Below are positions 42,489 through 50,498 of a DNA stretch of 64,000 nt, piece after piece. Origin of the DNA: Caecibacteroides pullorum (GTDB taxonomy: Bacteria > Bacteroidota > Bacteroidia > Bacteroidales > Bacteroidaceae). Made by a program: the position numbers and the translations under genes. Under the pieces are notes generated by a model that worked only from the letters and a program-made list of their open reading frames with translations, did not search any database and was not told the origin of the DNA. The stretch lies in contig NZ_JAAZTS010000012.1 in assembly GCF_019239235.1 (NCBI RefSeq), forward strand, positions 1 to 64,000. Reading direction: 5' to 3'. Positions within the stretch are counted from its first letter, which is position 1. Each line of letters opens with the position of its first letter.

Positions 42489-44072
42489 TTACTGCAATAC
42501 GGGTTCTCCGCCGTCCTCTTCGTAGCCGTCGTGATCGGCATTGACAGGAGCCTCTATAACATTGGTTGTGACATGGCTGTTTTCATCTGAATACATGTCT
42601 AACATCCTGTTCCAAAACTCCTCCTGGGTGTCCCACAATGTCAGGGTCAGTTGCTGATTATCTTGCTGGTTCCCGCACGTCAAATCCCACAAATCTGCGT
42701 TATGGGTTATATCGAGAGCCGTCATCTTGTTGCCATGACACCACAAAATTTCAAGTTTTTCCAAAGTGCTGATGTCCAACGAGACAAGTTGATTACCGTT
42801 GCAGTGCAAACTCGTCAGATTGGTCAGCCCGGTTACATCAAGGGCAGTCAGTTGATTACCGCTGCAGAACAAATCTACCAGACTGGTCAGCCCGGTTACA
42901 TCAAGGGTAGTCAGTTGATTATCGTTGCACACCAAAAACATCAGACTGGTCAGCTTGGTTACATCAAGGGTAGTCAGTTGATTACCCCTGCAATCCAAAA
43001 GCTCCAGATTGGTCAGCTTGGTTACATCAAGGGTAGTCAGTTGATTACCGGCGCAATTCAAAGTCTCCAGATCGGTGAAGTACTCAATGCCGGCAAGGCT
43101 GGTAATGTTTTTATTTGGCAAATCCAAGAAAGTTCCCCCATTATTTATTATTTCTATTCGGTTATACTCATCCAGGGATACGGTGCCATCGGGGTTCGCC
43201 CTCCATTGGATATCTGGTTTGGATTCTTTCACGGCATTGGCAAACGCCGCATTGAGGGCCTCGGTGAAATTGGCGATATCCAGTGCGCCCAGGTTGGTAA
43301 TCTTTCCGGCGGTGAAGGGCACCTCTTTTTGGGTGGTCTTGACGTATGTCTTGCCGCCTTCACCCATATAGTTCAGGGTAATGCCGCCCGTCAGCGTGCC
43401 GGGAGCCACGACGAAGTAGTACTCCTCGCCTTTCGTGAAGGTTCCCGTCAGCGTTACCGACCGGGAAGCGCTTCCCGTGGCGGTCAGCGTACCATCGGCG
43501 ATGGTGTAGGTCAGCCCGCCTGCCAGTGCGTCGCTTTCCTGGTTGGCGGTCAGGGTAACTTCCGTCACACCCTCTGCGTCCACGGTGAACTTGGCCAGGG
43601 CGCAGAGGTTCTGGAACGTCAGTTTTTTGCTGCCGTCCGTCGCCTGTGCCCACGAGGGGTTCAGCCCATTGGCAAAGCCGCCTGCCGTGGCTGTCTGCGT
43701 GGCGGGCAGGGTGAAGGTGATGGCAGTGTTGTCGAGGGTCAGCGTCCCGTCGTCGGTGTAGGGATAGAAGGCGGTGTAGGTATCGGTCACTTTGGCCTCG
43801 CCTTCCAGGGTGGCGGTGCTGCCGCTGACTTCGGTTGCTTCAAACTTGCAGATGGTTTCCGTTCCGTCGTAGATGGCTACCAGGTCGCCCTGCGTCCAGT
43901 TGACGGCATGGCCGTCCTCGGCCAGCGAGGTACGTGTCTGCGGTGTTCCGGCGGTAAAGGTCATGTGCACCTTCCCCGTGCTGCCGCTTTCGTTGTTCTC
44001 AATGATTTCTTCGTTGCCGCAGGCTGCTAATAGCAGGGCCAGTGCGGCGATGGTCATGTTTTTTGCTTTCAT
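42489..44072 (-). CDS. Fimbrillin-like/leucine-rich repeat surface lipoprotein
   Basis: A 527-residue lipoprotein (signal MKAKNMTIAALALLLAAC). Residues about 30-270 resemble the fimbrillin family of Bacteroidetes (VHMTFTAGTPQTRTSLAEDG, VNWTQGDLVAIYDG, AFYPYTDDGTLTLDN). From about 310 to 470 are seven 21-residue leucine-rich repeats of the form LTTLDVTKLTNLELLDCRGNQ, also visible as 63-bp DNA repeats at 42770-43090. A short C-terminal domain follows. Start is the Met before the signal peptide, ten codons inside the longest frame. It begins 23 bases after the 57-aa peptide gene. Likely an exposed adhesin or binding protein. Confidence 0.83.
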   Translation of the reverse strand: MKAKNMTIAALALLLAACGNEEIIENNESGSTGKVHMTFTAGTPQTRTSLAEDGHAVNWTQGDLVAIYDGTETICKFEATEVSGSTATLEGEAKVTDTYTAFYPYTDDGTLTLDNTAITFTLPATQTATAGGFANGLNPSWAQATDGSKKLTFQNLCALAKFTVDAEGVTEVTLTANQESDALAGGLTYTIADGTLTATGSASRSVTLTGTFTKGEEYYFVVAPGTLTGGITLNYMGEGGKTYVKTTQKEVPFTAGKITNLGALDIANFTEALNAAFANAVKESKPDIQWRANPDGTVSLDEYNRIEIINNGGTFLDLPNKNITSLAGIEYFTDLETLNCAGNQLTTLDVTKLTNLELLDCRGNQLTTLDVTKLTSLMFLVCNDNQLTTLDVTGLTSLVDLFCSGNQLTALDVTGLTNLTSLHCNGNQLVSLDISTLEKLEILWCHGNKMTALDITHNADLWDLTCGNQQDNQQLTLTLWDTQEEFWNRMLDMYSDENSHVTTNVIEAPVNADHDGYEEDGGEPVLQ

Positions 44073-44095
44073 TGTTATATTTATTAGTTCAGAAT

Positions 44096-44269
44096 TTACC
44101 AAATCTCTTCGTTGCTGTCTTCAAAACCACCGTGTGTGGCACTGTAATCGCTGCCGCACAGCACGCCTTCCTGCTGCATCTCGATGATTTCGCACTTGGG
44201 AGCCTCGTAGGCCTCGCGGCCATTCGCCGCCTGTTGTTCTTCGTTCATTTTCTTCATGTTTTCGTTCAT
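44096..44269 (-). CDS. 57-residue peptide encoded between the 90-aa protein and LRR lipoprotein genes
   Basis: The minus strand encodes 57 residues: a charged start (MNENMKKMNEEQQ), YEAPKCEIIEMQQEGVLCGS (residues 21-40) and an acidic end GGFEDSNEEIW. It has Cys26 and Cys38 and no signal peptide. Peptides with APxxEIIExxxEGVLC and a terminal acidic-Trp motif recur near fimbrillin-type genes in Bacteroidetes as I recall. It begins 9 bases after the upstream gene and ends 23 bases before the lipoprotein, so it is co-transcribed. Function unknown; a modified peptide precursor is one possibility. Confidence 0.7.
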   Translation of the reverse strand: MNENMKKMNEEQQAANGREAYEAPKCEIIEMQQEGVLCGSDYSATHGGFEDSNEEIW

Positions 44270-44278
44270 TTTAACGGT

Positions 44279-44551
44279 TTATAATATGGATGTAATCTCG
44301 TCGGAAGTCAGTTTCCGGTAGCGGCGGATGAGGCAGTCTATCGTCGAGGCGGACAGGCTTTGGAGCATCAGCTTGTGGGCCAGGGCGTCGAAGGTGTTGT
44401 CGAAGCGGCGGCGGTACACCAGTCGCTCGCCCCGCTCCAGGCGCGGACGCAACTGGGCGTCGCGCTCGTCGTCAGCGCAGAACAGGATGCGGCGTTGGTG
44501 GCCGTCGTCGGTGATGTACACCCAGCAGATGTCAGTGTCGAAAAGGTTCAT
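44279..44551 (-). CDS. 90-residue protein, first gene of the AraC-controlled operon
   Basis: A 90-residue acidic-basic soluble protein of unknown function. Features are VYITDDGHQRRILFCADD (residues 11-28), an Arg-rich middle (LRPRLERGERLVYRRRFDN) and a helical end (FDALAHKLMLQSLS, IDCLIRRYRKL). No signal peptide, membrane segment or catalytic motif is visible. It starts about 29 bases after a -7 box with direct-repeat operator upstream. Confidence 0.7.
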   Translation of the reverse strand: MNLFDTDICWVYITDDGHQRRILFCADDERDAQLRPRLERGERLVYRRRFDNTFDALAHKLMLQSLSASTIDCLIRRYRKLTSDEITSIL

Positions 44552-44579
44552 GCGTCGTTACTCGGTTTGAATGACGGCA

Positions 44580-44587
44580 CGAAGGTA
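44580..44587 (-). promoter_or_regulatory. -7 promoter element of the 90-aa/57-aa/LRR operon
   Basis: TACCTTCG on the minus strand, one mismatch from TAnnTTTG. The expected -33 position (about 44607-44610) falls on the first direct repeat rather than on a TTTG, as in activator-dependent promoters. Confidence 0.5.
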
Positions 44588-44606
44588 AAAAAACGGGGAG
44601 AAAAGG

Positions 44607-44643
44607 AATTTCGTATGCGCAATTTTTAATTTCGTATGCGCAA
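44607..44643 (-). promoter_or_regulatory. Two 16-bp direct repeats, candidate AraC-type operator
   Basis: TTGCGCATACGAAATT occurs twice on the minus strand, at 44628-44643 and 44607-44622, identical and 21 bp apart (two helical turns). The promoter-proximal copy occupies the -33 position of the operon. The gene for a TPR-AraC regulator ends only 45 bases away. Confidence 0.65.
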
Positions 44644-44687
44644 AACGTTGTGCTTCAATAGACTACAAAGGCATTTTTTTTTGCTTT

Positions 44688-46427
44688 TCATTGTCTTGAA
44701 GACGAGAATTTGCGGTATTCGCCGGGCGTTATACCGTAATGGTCGCGGTAGCAACGGATGAAACTGCTCTGCGACTGGAAGCCGCAGGCATGGCCAATTT
44801 CGCCCAGCGACAGTTCGGGGTGGTTGTCTATCAGGTAGCGGGCACGACGAACACGGACGGCTGCGACGTACTGCGACACACTCCAGTGTTGCTCGGTGCA
44901 GGCGGCCACGGCATCGGCCACATAGGTACGGTTGGTGCCCAGCAGGTCGGCCAGCTCATCGCGCCCCAGGCGGGGACGGCACAGTACTTCTTCGTCGGCC
45001 AGCAACGCTTGCAGGCGGCGGAAGAGCTGCATCTCGCGCGACAGTTCGTCGGCGGGCTGTTCGGCCTCGGCACGGCGGGCGGCTTCCTCGGCGCGCTGTT
45101 CGGCTTCTTCCTGGCTGCGGATGCGGGCCACCAGCTCGCGGTTCTTCTGCCGCAGGCGGCGATGGTGGACCACCAGCAGCACGCACAGGGCCAGCAGCAG
45201 CACGGCCACTATCAGTGCCGACCCGGCCAGCGTGCGGGCACGGCTTTGCTCGGCCAGGGCCACGCGCTTCTCCTGCTCCAGCTCGTCCAGGCGGTAAAGG
45301 CGCGACAGGCGGTTGAGCTGGGCGTTCGAGGTAGCTACCTGCGCGCTGTCAGCCGCCTCGGCATAGAGGCGGTAGCAGTCGGCAGCCTCGGCATAGCGCC
45401 TTTCGGCGTGCAGGACGTCGGCCAGCGAACGGTAGTAGCGCGCCATGCGGGCCTGGTTGCCCCGGCTGCGGCTGTAGTCGGCCAGCAGGCGCAGGATGCG
45501 CCCGGCCTCGGCGTTGTTACCGGCCAGGCGCTCGTAGCGAGCCAGCGTATATTGCAGCTCCTCCTGCTGCGAGGGGTCGGCATACATCTTATTATATAGC
45601 AGCATCGTGTCGCGCCAGGCGGTGGCGGCGGGCAGGTCGGCACGGCTGATGAGCACCTTGAGGCGGTACATGGCATTCTGCACCCGCAGCACGGGATTGA
45701 CAGCGATGCCTTTCATCACCTCCCACTGGCGGATGAAGGCGGGCAGCGAGTCGCTCAGGGCCAGGGCCTCGTCGAAGCGTCCCCAGCCTTGCAGGATGTT
45801 GACAAGGTTGAAGCCACTACGGGCTGCCAGTCCGGGCGAACCGTAGCGGATAGCCCCGTCGAGGGCCTGACGGTAGTGGCGGGCGGCCACAGAGTCCTGG
45901 CCGTTACTCAGGTAGCACTGGCCAAAGTAGAAGTCGGCGTTCACCAGCCCGAACGGGTGGTTGTGGCGGCGGGCATAGTCGGCCATGCCGCGCAGGGAAA
46001 GGACGGCATCCACGTAGTCGCCCCACACGAGCAGGCGGTCGGCGCGGCGCGCCCAGGTGGAATAGAGCAGCGAATCGTCGGCCTGCGCCTGGTAGTAGGC
46101 TATCAGCCCGTCGGCAGCACGCAGGAAGCCCGGCTTGTCGCCCATCGCCTCGCAACGCGACAACGGGGCGGAGCGGAACACGTAGTCGAAGTGGGCATTG
46201 CCGGTGGCCACGGCACGCTCCAGTCCGCGCCGCTGCATGTCGAAGAAGGCGGGCGACCGGAGGCTGTCGAACATCTGCATGGACAGGGCATAGAGGGCGC
46301 TGTCGCCAAAGTAGCCGTCCTGCTTCTGCGCCCGCAGGCTGCCCGCGGCGAGCAGCAGGACAAAGGCCATGAGCCAGGCTGCCGGGCGGCCCTGCCACAG
46401 AGAGGGTGTATGGGAGTGGTTCATCAT
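44688..46427 (-). CDS. Membrane-anchored TPR-AraC family regulator
   Basis: A 579-residue regulator. An N-terminal signal-like helix (AWLMAFVLLLAAGSLRAQ, about 16-33) is followed by a periplasmic helical region with tetratricopeptide-type repeats (about 40-385), a membrane helix (about 396-418, LIVAVLLLALCVLLVVHH), a cytosolic coiled coil (about 420-470) and an AraC-type double helix-turn-helix (about 485-575: LADLLGTNRTYVADAV, LSLGEIGHACGFQSQSSFIRCYRDHYGITPGEYRK split over the last 45). The start is the MM pair at 46427; sequence upstream in this frame belongs to another gene read out of frame. It resembles Bacteroidetes one-protein sensors that skip a phosphorelay. The likely target is the adjacent operon. 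Confidence 0.85.
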   Translation of the reverse strand: MMNHSHTPSLWQGRPAAWLMAFVLLLAAGSLRAQKQDGYFGDSALYALSMQMFDSLRSPAFFDMQRRGLERAVATGNAHFDYVFRSAPLSRCEAMGDKPGFLRAADGLIAYYQAQADDSLLYSTWARRADRLLVWGDYVDAVLSLRGMADYARRHNHPFGLVNADFYFGQCYLSNGQDSVAARHYRQALDGAIRYGSPGLAARSGFNLVNILQGWGRFDEALALSDSLPAFIRQWEVMKGIAVNPVLRVQNAMYRLKVLISRADLPAATAWRDTMLLYNKMYADPSQQEELQYTLARYERLAGNNAEAGRILRLLADYSRSRGNQARMARYYRSLADVLHAERRYAEAADCYRLYAEAADSAQVATSNAQLNRLSRLYRLDELEQEKRVALAEQSRARTLAGSALIVAVLLLALCVLLVVHHRRLRQKNRELVARIRSQEEAEQRAEEAARRAEAEQPADELSREMQLFRRLQALLADEEVLCRPRLGRDELADLLGTNRTYVADAVAACTEQHWSVSQYVAAVRVRRARYLIDNHPELSLGEIGHACGFQSQSSFIRCYRDHYGITPGEYRKFSSSRQ

Positions 46428-46537
46428 TTCTGTATCGTGTTTTCGCCGTCGCCGGCTGTTCCGTCGGCAAAGGTACGCTTTTTCGGGCAAAGGCCGGTCT
46501 TCTGCTGTCCGGAATTTTTCCTCTCTGCCTCCACGGC

Positions 46538-46921
46538 TCAGAATTCCACCGTCAGGCCGATGGTGGGCAGCAGGGTGCCGCTCTCCTGCTTCAGGCGTTT
46601 CATGACGTAACGCTGCTCGGAGGCGGGGGCTTCGGGATTCTCGACGACGCCAGTGCTCATCAGCACGTCCTGCTGGCGGAGTACGCTCTTCGTGACGTTC
46701 TGCAGGTCGAGGTAGATGCCCGGCGCCACGTGCTCGATGCAGAACTGCCCCAGGCTGTCGGTCGAAGCGCCCTGGCCGGGATTGCCGTAAAGCGACACGT
46801 TGGCGTAGGCCACGGGCTGACGCGAGAGTTTGTCCACTACCCTGCCCCGGACGGTGAAGCCCTGGGCCATCAGCTGCAAAGGCAGCCACATGCATAAGAT
46901 GGTAAGAAGAATGCGAGACAT
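46538..46921 (-). pseudogene. Internally deleted TonB-receptor-like protein (127 residues)
   Basis: The frame is intact but looks like two ends of a much larger protein. Residues 1-20 are a signal peptide and 22-70 a carboxypeptidase-like domain (VRGRVVDKLSRQPVAYANVS, ending APGIY). From 71 the sequence resembles the last strands of a TonB-dependent receptor barrel (LDLQNVTKSVLRQQD, then GTLLPTIGLTVEF with terminal Phe). Plug and barrel are missing, with the junction near 46705-46715. Start 46921 is supported by the -7 box at 46960-46967. A short functional protein cannot be excluded. Confidence 0.6.
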
Positions 46922-46959
46922 ATCAGTGTGAATGGATTTTGCATTACACATTTCAAAGG

Positions 46960-46967
46960 CAAAGATA
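46960..46967 (-). promoter_or_regulatory. -7 promoter element of the deleted receptor gene
   Basis: TATCTTTG on the minus strand, 39 bases before the start at 46921. Confidence 0.5.
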
Positions 46968-47029
46968 GAAAAAGTCATTCCACGCAGGATTAAAATCAAT
47001 CATTTTCTCCCGTCAAAGGTAATATTTCT

Positions 47030-47037
47030 TAAGTTTG
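47030..47037 (+). promoter_or_regulatory. -7 promoter element of the GH28 gene
   Basis: TAAGTTTG, giving a leader of about 42 bases before the GH28 start. Confidence 0.5.
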
Positions 47038-47085
47038 CAGTCGGAATATACTTGATTACAACACACATTAAAAGAAATTACAGCC

Positions 47086-48396
47086 ATGAAACTGATTGCC
47101 TTATTCGTAAGCGCCCTCCTCAGCCTGCCGATGTTCGGACAACAGGATCTCTTCCCCGACGGGACGCCGATACCCGAGTGGTTCAGACAAAACGAAATTG
47201 TAAACATCCGCGACCTGGGTACCGCCTACAACCTGGCCGATTACGGCGTGGTGAACGACAGTACCATACTCCAGACAGAAAAGATACAGGCCGTCATCGA
47301 CCGTGCCGCCGAGCAGGGCGGTGTAGTCATCGTGCCGAAGGGTACCTACCTGACCGGCGCCCTGTTTTTCAAACCCCGCACCCATCTGCATCTGGAAGAA
47401 GGCGCCACACTGAAAGGCAGCGACGACATCAGCAACTTCCCCATCGTGGATACCCGCATCGAAGGACAAACCGTGAAATACTTCTCTGCCCTGATCAACG
47501 CCGACAAGGTGAACGGCTTCACCATCTCGGGCAGCGGTACCATCAACGGCAACGGTCTGCGCTACTGGAAATCGTTCTGGCTCCGCCGCCAGTGGAACCC
47601 CAAATGCACCAACATGGACGAGATGCGTCCACGTCTGGTATATATCTCGAACAGCAACGATGTGCAACTCTCCGGCGTGCGCTTCATCAACTCGCCCTTC
47701 TGGACCACACACCTCTACCGCTGCAACAACGTAAAACTGCTGGGCCTGCACATCTTCGCCCCGGCTGCTCCCGTAAAAGCTCCGAGTAGCGACGCGGTGG
47801 ACGTAGATGCCTGCACCAACGTACTGATCAAAGGTTGCTACATGTCGGTGAACGACGACGCCGTAGCCCTGAAAGGTGGCAAAGGCCCGCAGGCCGACAA
47901 GGATCCGAACAACGGCGGAAACCGCAACGTCATCATCGAGGACTGCACATACGGATTCTGTCACAGCGGACTGACTTGCGGCAGCGAGTCCATCCACAAC
48001 CACAACATCATCCTGCGCCGCTGCACCATCACGCAAGCCAGCCGCATCCTGTGGTTGAAAATGCGCCCCGACACTCCGCAACATTACAACTACATCACGG
48101 TGGAAGACGTGAAAGGCGATGCCAAAAGTTGTATCCTGGTACGCCCGTGGACACAGTTTTTCGACTTGAAAGGACAGAAAGAGATGCCGAAATCGTATGC
48201 CGATCAGGTGACGATGCGCAACATTACCCTGAAGTGCAACACGTTCTTTGACGTCGAAGGTTCCGACCAATATGAACTCACCAACTTCACTTTCGAGAAC
48301 ATGGACATCGAAGCTGAGAAAGGCGATGTAGACAAGTCGCTCATCCGGAACTTCCAACTGAAAAACGTAAAGGTAAATGGAAAATTAATTAAATAG
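47086..48396 (+). CDS. Glycoside hydrolase family 28 (polygalacturonase-like)
   Basis: A 436-residue secreted beta-helix enzyme (signal peptide to PMFGQ). After the pectate-lyase-like start DYGVVNDSTILQTEKIQAVID come beta-helix coils such as VNGFTISGSGTINGNG. The catalytic aspartates are in VNDDAVALKGG (Asn256-Asp258) and DAVDVDACTN before it; His293 in CHSGLTCGSES takes the place of the GHG histidine. It hydrolyses galacturonosyl bonds in pectin-type glycans by family. A solitary gene with its own promoter; the SusC/D-type partner is absent here. Confidence 0.9.
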   Translation: MKLIALFVSALLSLPMFGQQDLFPDGTPIPEWFRQNEIVNIRDLGTAYNLADYGVVNDSTILQTEKIQAVIDRAAEQGGVVIVPKGTYLTGALFFKPRTHLHLEEGATLKGSDDISNFPIVDTRIEGQTVKYFSALINADKVNGFTISGSGTINGNGLRYWKSFWLRRQWNPKCTNMDEMRPRLVYISNSNDVQLSGVRFINSPFWTTHLYRCNNVKLLGLHIFAPAAPVKAPSSDAVDVDACTNVLIKGCYMSVNDDAVALKGGKGPQADKDPNNGGNRNVIIEDCTYGFCHSGLTCGSESIHNHNIILRRCTITQASRILWLKMRPDTPQHYNYITVEDVKGDAKSCILVRPWTQFFDLKGQKEMPKSYADQVTMRNITLKCNTFFDVEGSDQYELTNFTFENMDIEAEKGDVDKSLIRNFQLKNVKVNGKLIK

Positions 48397-48444
48397 GCAA
48401 CGCTGAAAAACACACAACCGGGGAGCACGAACGCTCCACCAGAC

Positions 48445-49158
48445 TCATTGCCCGCCATCTGCGCAGACGTCTATAAACAGCCTAACGTCAGCCGCATGGT
48501 GGGCAATGTAGCTTAAAGGAGAAGTATCCCCCGAATTCAACACATCGTGAACGATTCCTGCCCTGTCCTTGCCTACTGCCAACAGGACAATCCGGGACGC
48601 AGCAAGCAGCAGCGTACCGGTCATGGTAACACATCGCTGTCCGCTGTAGGGATTGGTACAGGCGACATATAATTGTGACGAAGCAAGCAAATGTTCTTGT
48701 CCGGGATAGAGCGACGCAACATGTCCATCCGGCTCTACACCCAGCAACACCGCATCGAAGACCGGTATACCACCAACCATGGGCACAGCTGCACGGACCT
48801 TATCGGCATAACGAACCGCCTCCGCCTTCAAATTGGAAGCACTGCCACAAAGGATGGGGAAAACCGAATCAGACGGAAAAGAAACCTTATCAATCAACAG
48901 TCGGGAAAAAATGCCGTAATTACTGTCCGAATGTTCCATGGGGACATGATGCTCATCGGTCCAATAGATACGCATCCGATGCCAGGGAGTTAGATCGCCA
49001 TAATCATAAGCCCAGACATCAAATAAAGGCCACAGGACATCGCCTCCTGAAAAAGCAAAATTGAATACTTTCTCCGGAGAGGCGTTCATCATGCCGATGA
49101 GATGTTCAATCAACGCATGATAAGTTCCTATAGCTGTTTCCTTCGTATATGTTTTCAT
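48445..49158 (-). CDS. 6-phosphogluconolactonase / sugar-phosphate isomerase-like protein
   Basis: A 237-residue cytoplasmic protein of the 6-phosphogluconolactonase (DevB-type) and glucosamine-6-P isomerase superfamily. The N-terminal phosphate loop is FAFSGGDVLWPLFD (near 33-46), then RIYWTDEHHVPMEHSDSNYG, and the lactonase motif GVEPDGHVASLYPG (about 145-158), where the aspartate-glycine-histidine is as in lactonases. FDAVLLG rather than the deaminase's DLVLLGIG-DGHIGFNEP supports a lactonase over NagB. No zwf or gnd is adjacent, so the pathway role is an inference. Confidence 0.8.
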   Translation of the reverse strand: MKTYTKETAIGTYHALIEHLIGMMNASPEKVFNFAFSGGDVLWPLFDVWAYDYGDLTPWHRMRIYWTDEHHVPMEHSDSNYGIFSRLLIDKVSFPSDSVFPILCGSASNLKAEAVRYADKVRAAVPMVGGIPVFDAVLLGVEPDGHVASLYPGQEHLLASSQLYVACTNPYSGQRCVTMTGTLLLAASRIVLLAVGKDRAGIVHDVLNSGDTSPLSYIAHHAADVRLFIDVCADGGQ

Positions 49159-49221
49159 AATTGATACTGTTTGTAAAACAAAAAGCGTTCTTTATTTGTT
49201 CATAGGAAAAATGAGATTTAA

Positions 49222-50415
49222 ATGAAAAAAATACATATCGGCCTCCTGCCCCGCATCGTGATAGCCATCGCTGCGGGCATCGCCTTCGGAAATGTGCTAC
49301 CCATGATGCTGATCAGGGCTTTTGTCACGTTCAACGGCATCTTCAGTGAGTTCCTGAACTTCTCCATCCCGCTCATTATCGTCGGGCTGGTGACCGTCGC
49401 TATTGCCAACATCGGCAAAGGAGCAGGCAAGATGTTACTGGCCACCGTACTGATAGCCTATGGTGCCACGCTGTTCGCAGGCTTCCTGTCCTACTTCACC
49501 GGTACTACCTTCTTCCCGTCGCTCATACAGCAGGACGTTCCGCTGGAGCAGGTGAGCGAGGCCCAAGGCATCCTCCCCTACTTCAACGTAGCCATTCCTC
49601 CGCTAATGAATGTCATGACAGCCCTCGTCCTGGCCTTCACCCTGGGACTGGGCTTGGCCCACCTGAAGACAGATGCGCTGAAGAACGTAGCACTGGACTT
49701 TCAGGAAATTGTCGTGAAAACCATCAGTACTGTCATCTTGCCCTTGCTGCCCGTCTATATTTTCGGCATCTTCTTGAACATGACCCGCTCAGGACAGGTA
49801 TTCGGCATTCTCAGTGTGTTCATTAAGATTATCGGTATCATCTTCCTGCTGCACATCTTCCTGCTGGTCTTCCAGTATTGCATCGCTGCACTGTTCGTCC
49901 GCCGCAATCCATTCAGACTACTGGGACGGATGATGCCTGCCTACTTCACGGCACTGGGCACGCAGTCGTCGGCCGCCACCATCCCCGTCACCCTGGAACA
50001 GACCGTCAAAAATGGCGTATCGCCCGGAATAGCAGGATTTGTTATTCCGCTCTGTGCCACCATCCATTTGTCCGGCAGTACACTGAAGATTGTGGCCTGT
50101 GCCCTGGCACTGATGATAATGCAAGGCATACACTATGACTTCCAATTGTTTGCCGGTTTCATCTTCATGCTGGGAATCACAATGGTTGCGGCACCGGGAG
50201 TCCCCGGAGGAGCCATCATGGCATCACTCGGCATCCTTCAGTCCATTTTGGGTTTCGGCGAATCGGAACAGGCGTTGATGATAGCTCTGTACATTGCCAT
50301 GGACAGTTTCGGAACAGCCTGCAACGTCACAGGAGACGGAGCCATCGCACTGGTTATCGACAAAATTTATACCAAACGGCAAGCAAGAAGAAACAAACAG
50401 GAACTTGTTGCCTAA
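49222..50415 (+). CDS. Dicarboxylate/amino acid:cation symporter (DAACS family)
   Basis: A 397-residue inner-membrane transporter with about eight helices and two re-entrant loops. The serine-rich hairpin is seen as YFTALGTQSSAATIPVTL (near 236-253), the substrate motif as SPGIAGFVIPLCATIHLSGS (near 268-287) and the second loop as PGVPGGAIMASLGIL. It should import glutamate, aspartate, serine/threonine or C4 acids with Na+ or H+; the exact substrate is open. The divergent start region shared with the lactonase gene is 63 bases. Confidence 0.92.
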   Translation: MKKIHIGLLPRIVIAIAAGIAFGNVLPMMLIRAFVTFNGIFSEFLNFSIPLIIVGLVTVAIANIGKGAGKMLLATVLIAYGATLFAGFLSYFTGTTFFPSLIQQDVPLEQVSEAQGILPYFNVAIPPLMNVMTALVLAFTLGLGLAHLKTDALKNVALDFQEIVVKTISTVILPLLPVYIFGIFLNMTRSGQVFGILSVFIKIIGIIFLLHIFLLVFQYCIAALFVRRNPFRLLGRMMPAYFTALGTQSSAATIPVTLEQTVKNGVSPGIAGFVIPLCATIHLSGSTLKIVACALALMIMQGIHYDFQLFAGFIFMLGITMVAAPGVPGGAIMASLGILQSILGFGESEQALMIALYIAMDSFGTACNVTGDGAIALVIDKIYTKRQARRNKQELVA

Positions 50416-50438
50416 ACAACAAAATTTATACTAATTCG

Positions 50439-50469
50439 TTTGTGTTATATAGAGAAAAAGCTATATTTG
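50439..50469 (+). promoter_or_regulatory. Consensus promoter of the acyl-CoA ligase operon
   Basis: TTTG (50439-50442), a 19-base spacer and TATATTTG (50462-50469); leader about 25 bases. Confidence 0.75.
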
Positions 50470-50498
50470 CACAAATCTAACAAAAATGTGCAATAATT

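Noticed and set aside
42193-42525. Repetitive proteins (14-residue repeats such as ADSFPRTSEGLRNL) on both strands of the tandem array
   Set aside because: Openness in several frames follows from a stop-free unit whose length is divisible by three; there is no start context or non-repeat domain, and the compensatory changes point to DNA/RNA structure.
42651-44030. A 459-codon plus-strand frame opposite the LRR lipoprotein
   Set aside because: It stays open because of the 63-bp repeats; the minus strand has a lipobox, fimbrillin-like domain and regular LRRs.
46428-46895. N-terminal extension of the AraC regulator to 735 residues
   Set aside because: The extra 156 codons overlap the carboxypeptidase-like gene in another frame and are Arg/Gly-rich; the MM at 46427 precedes a proper signal-type helix.
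47101-48357. A 418-codon minus-strand frame opposite the GH28 gene
   Set aside because: No motif is recognisable, while the plus strand encodes a complete GH28 with signal peptide and catalytic residues.
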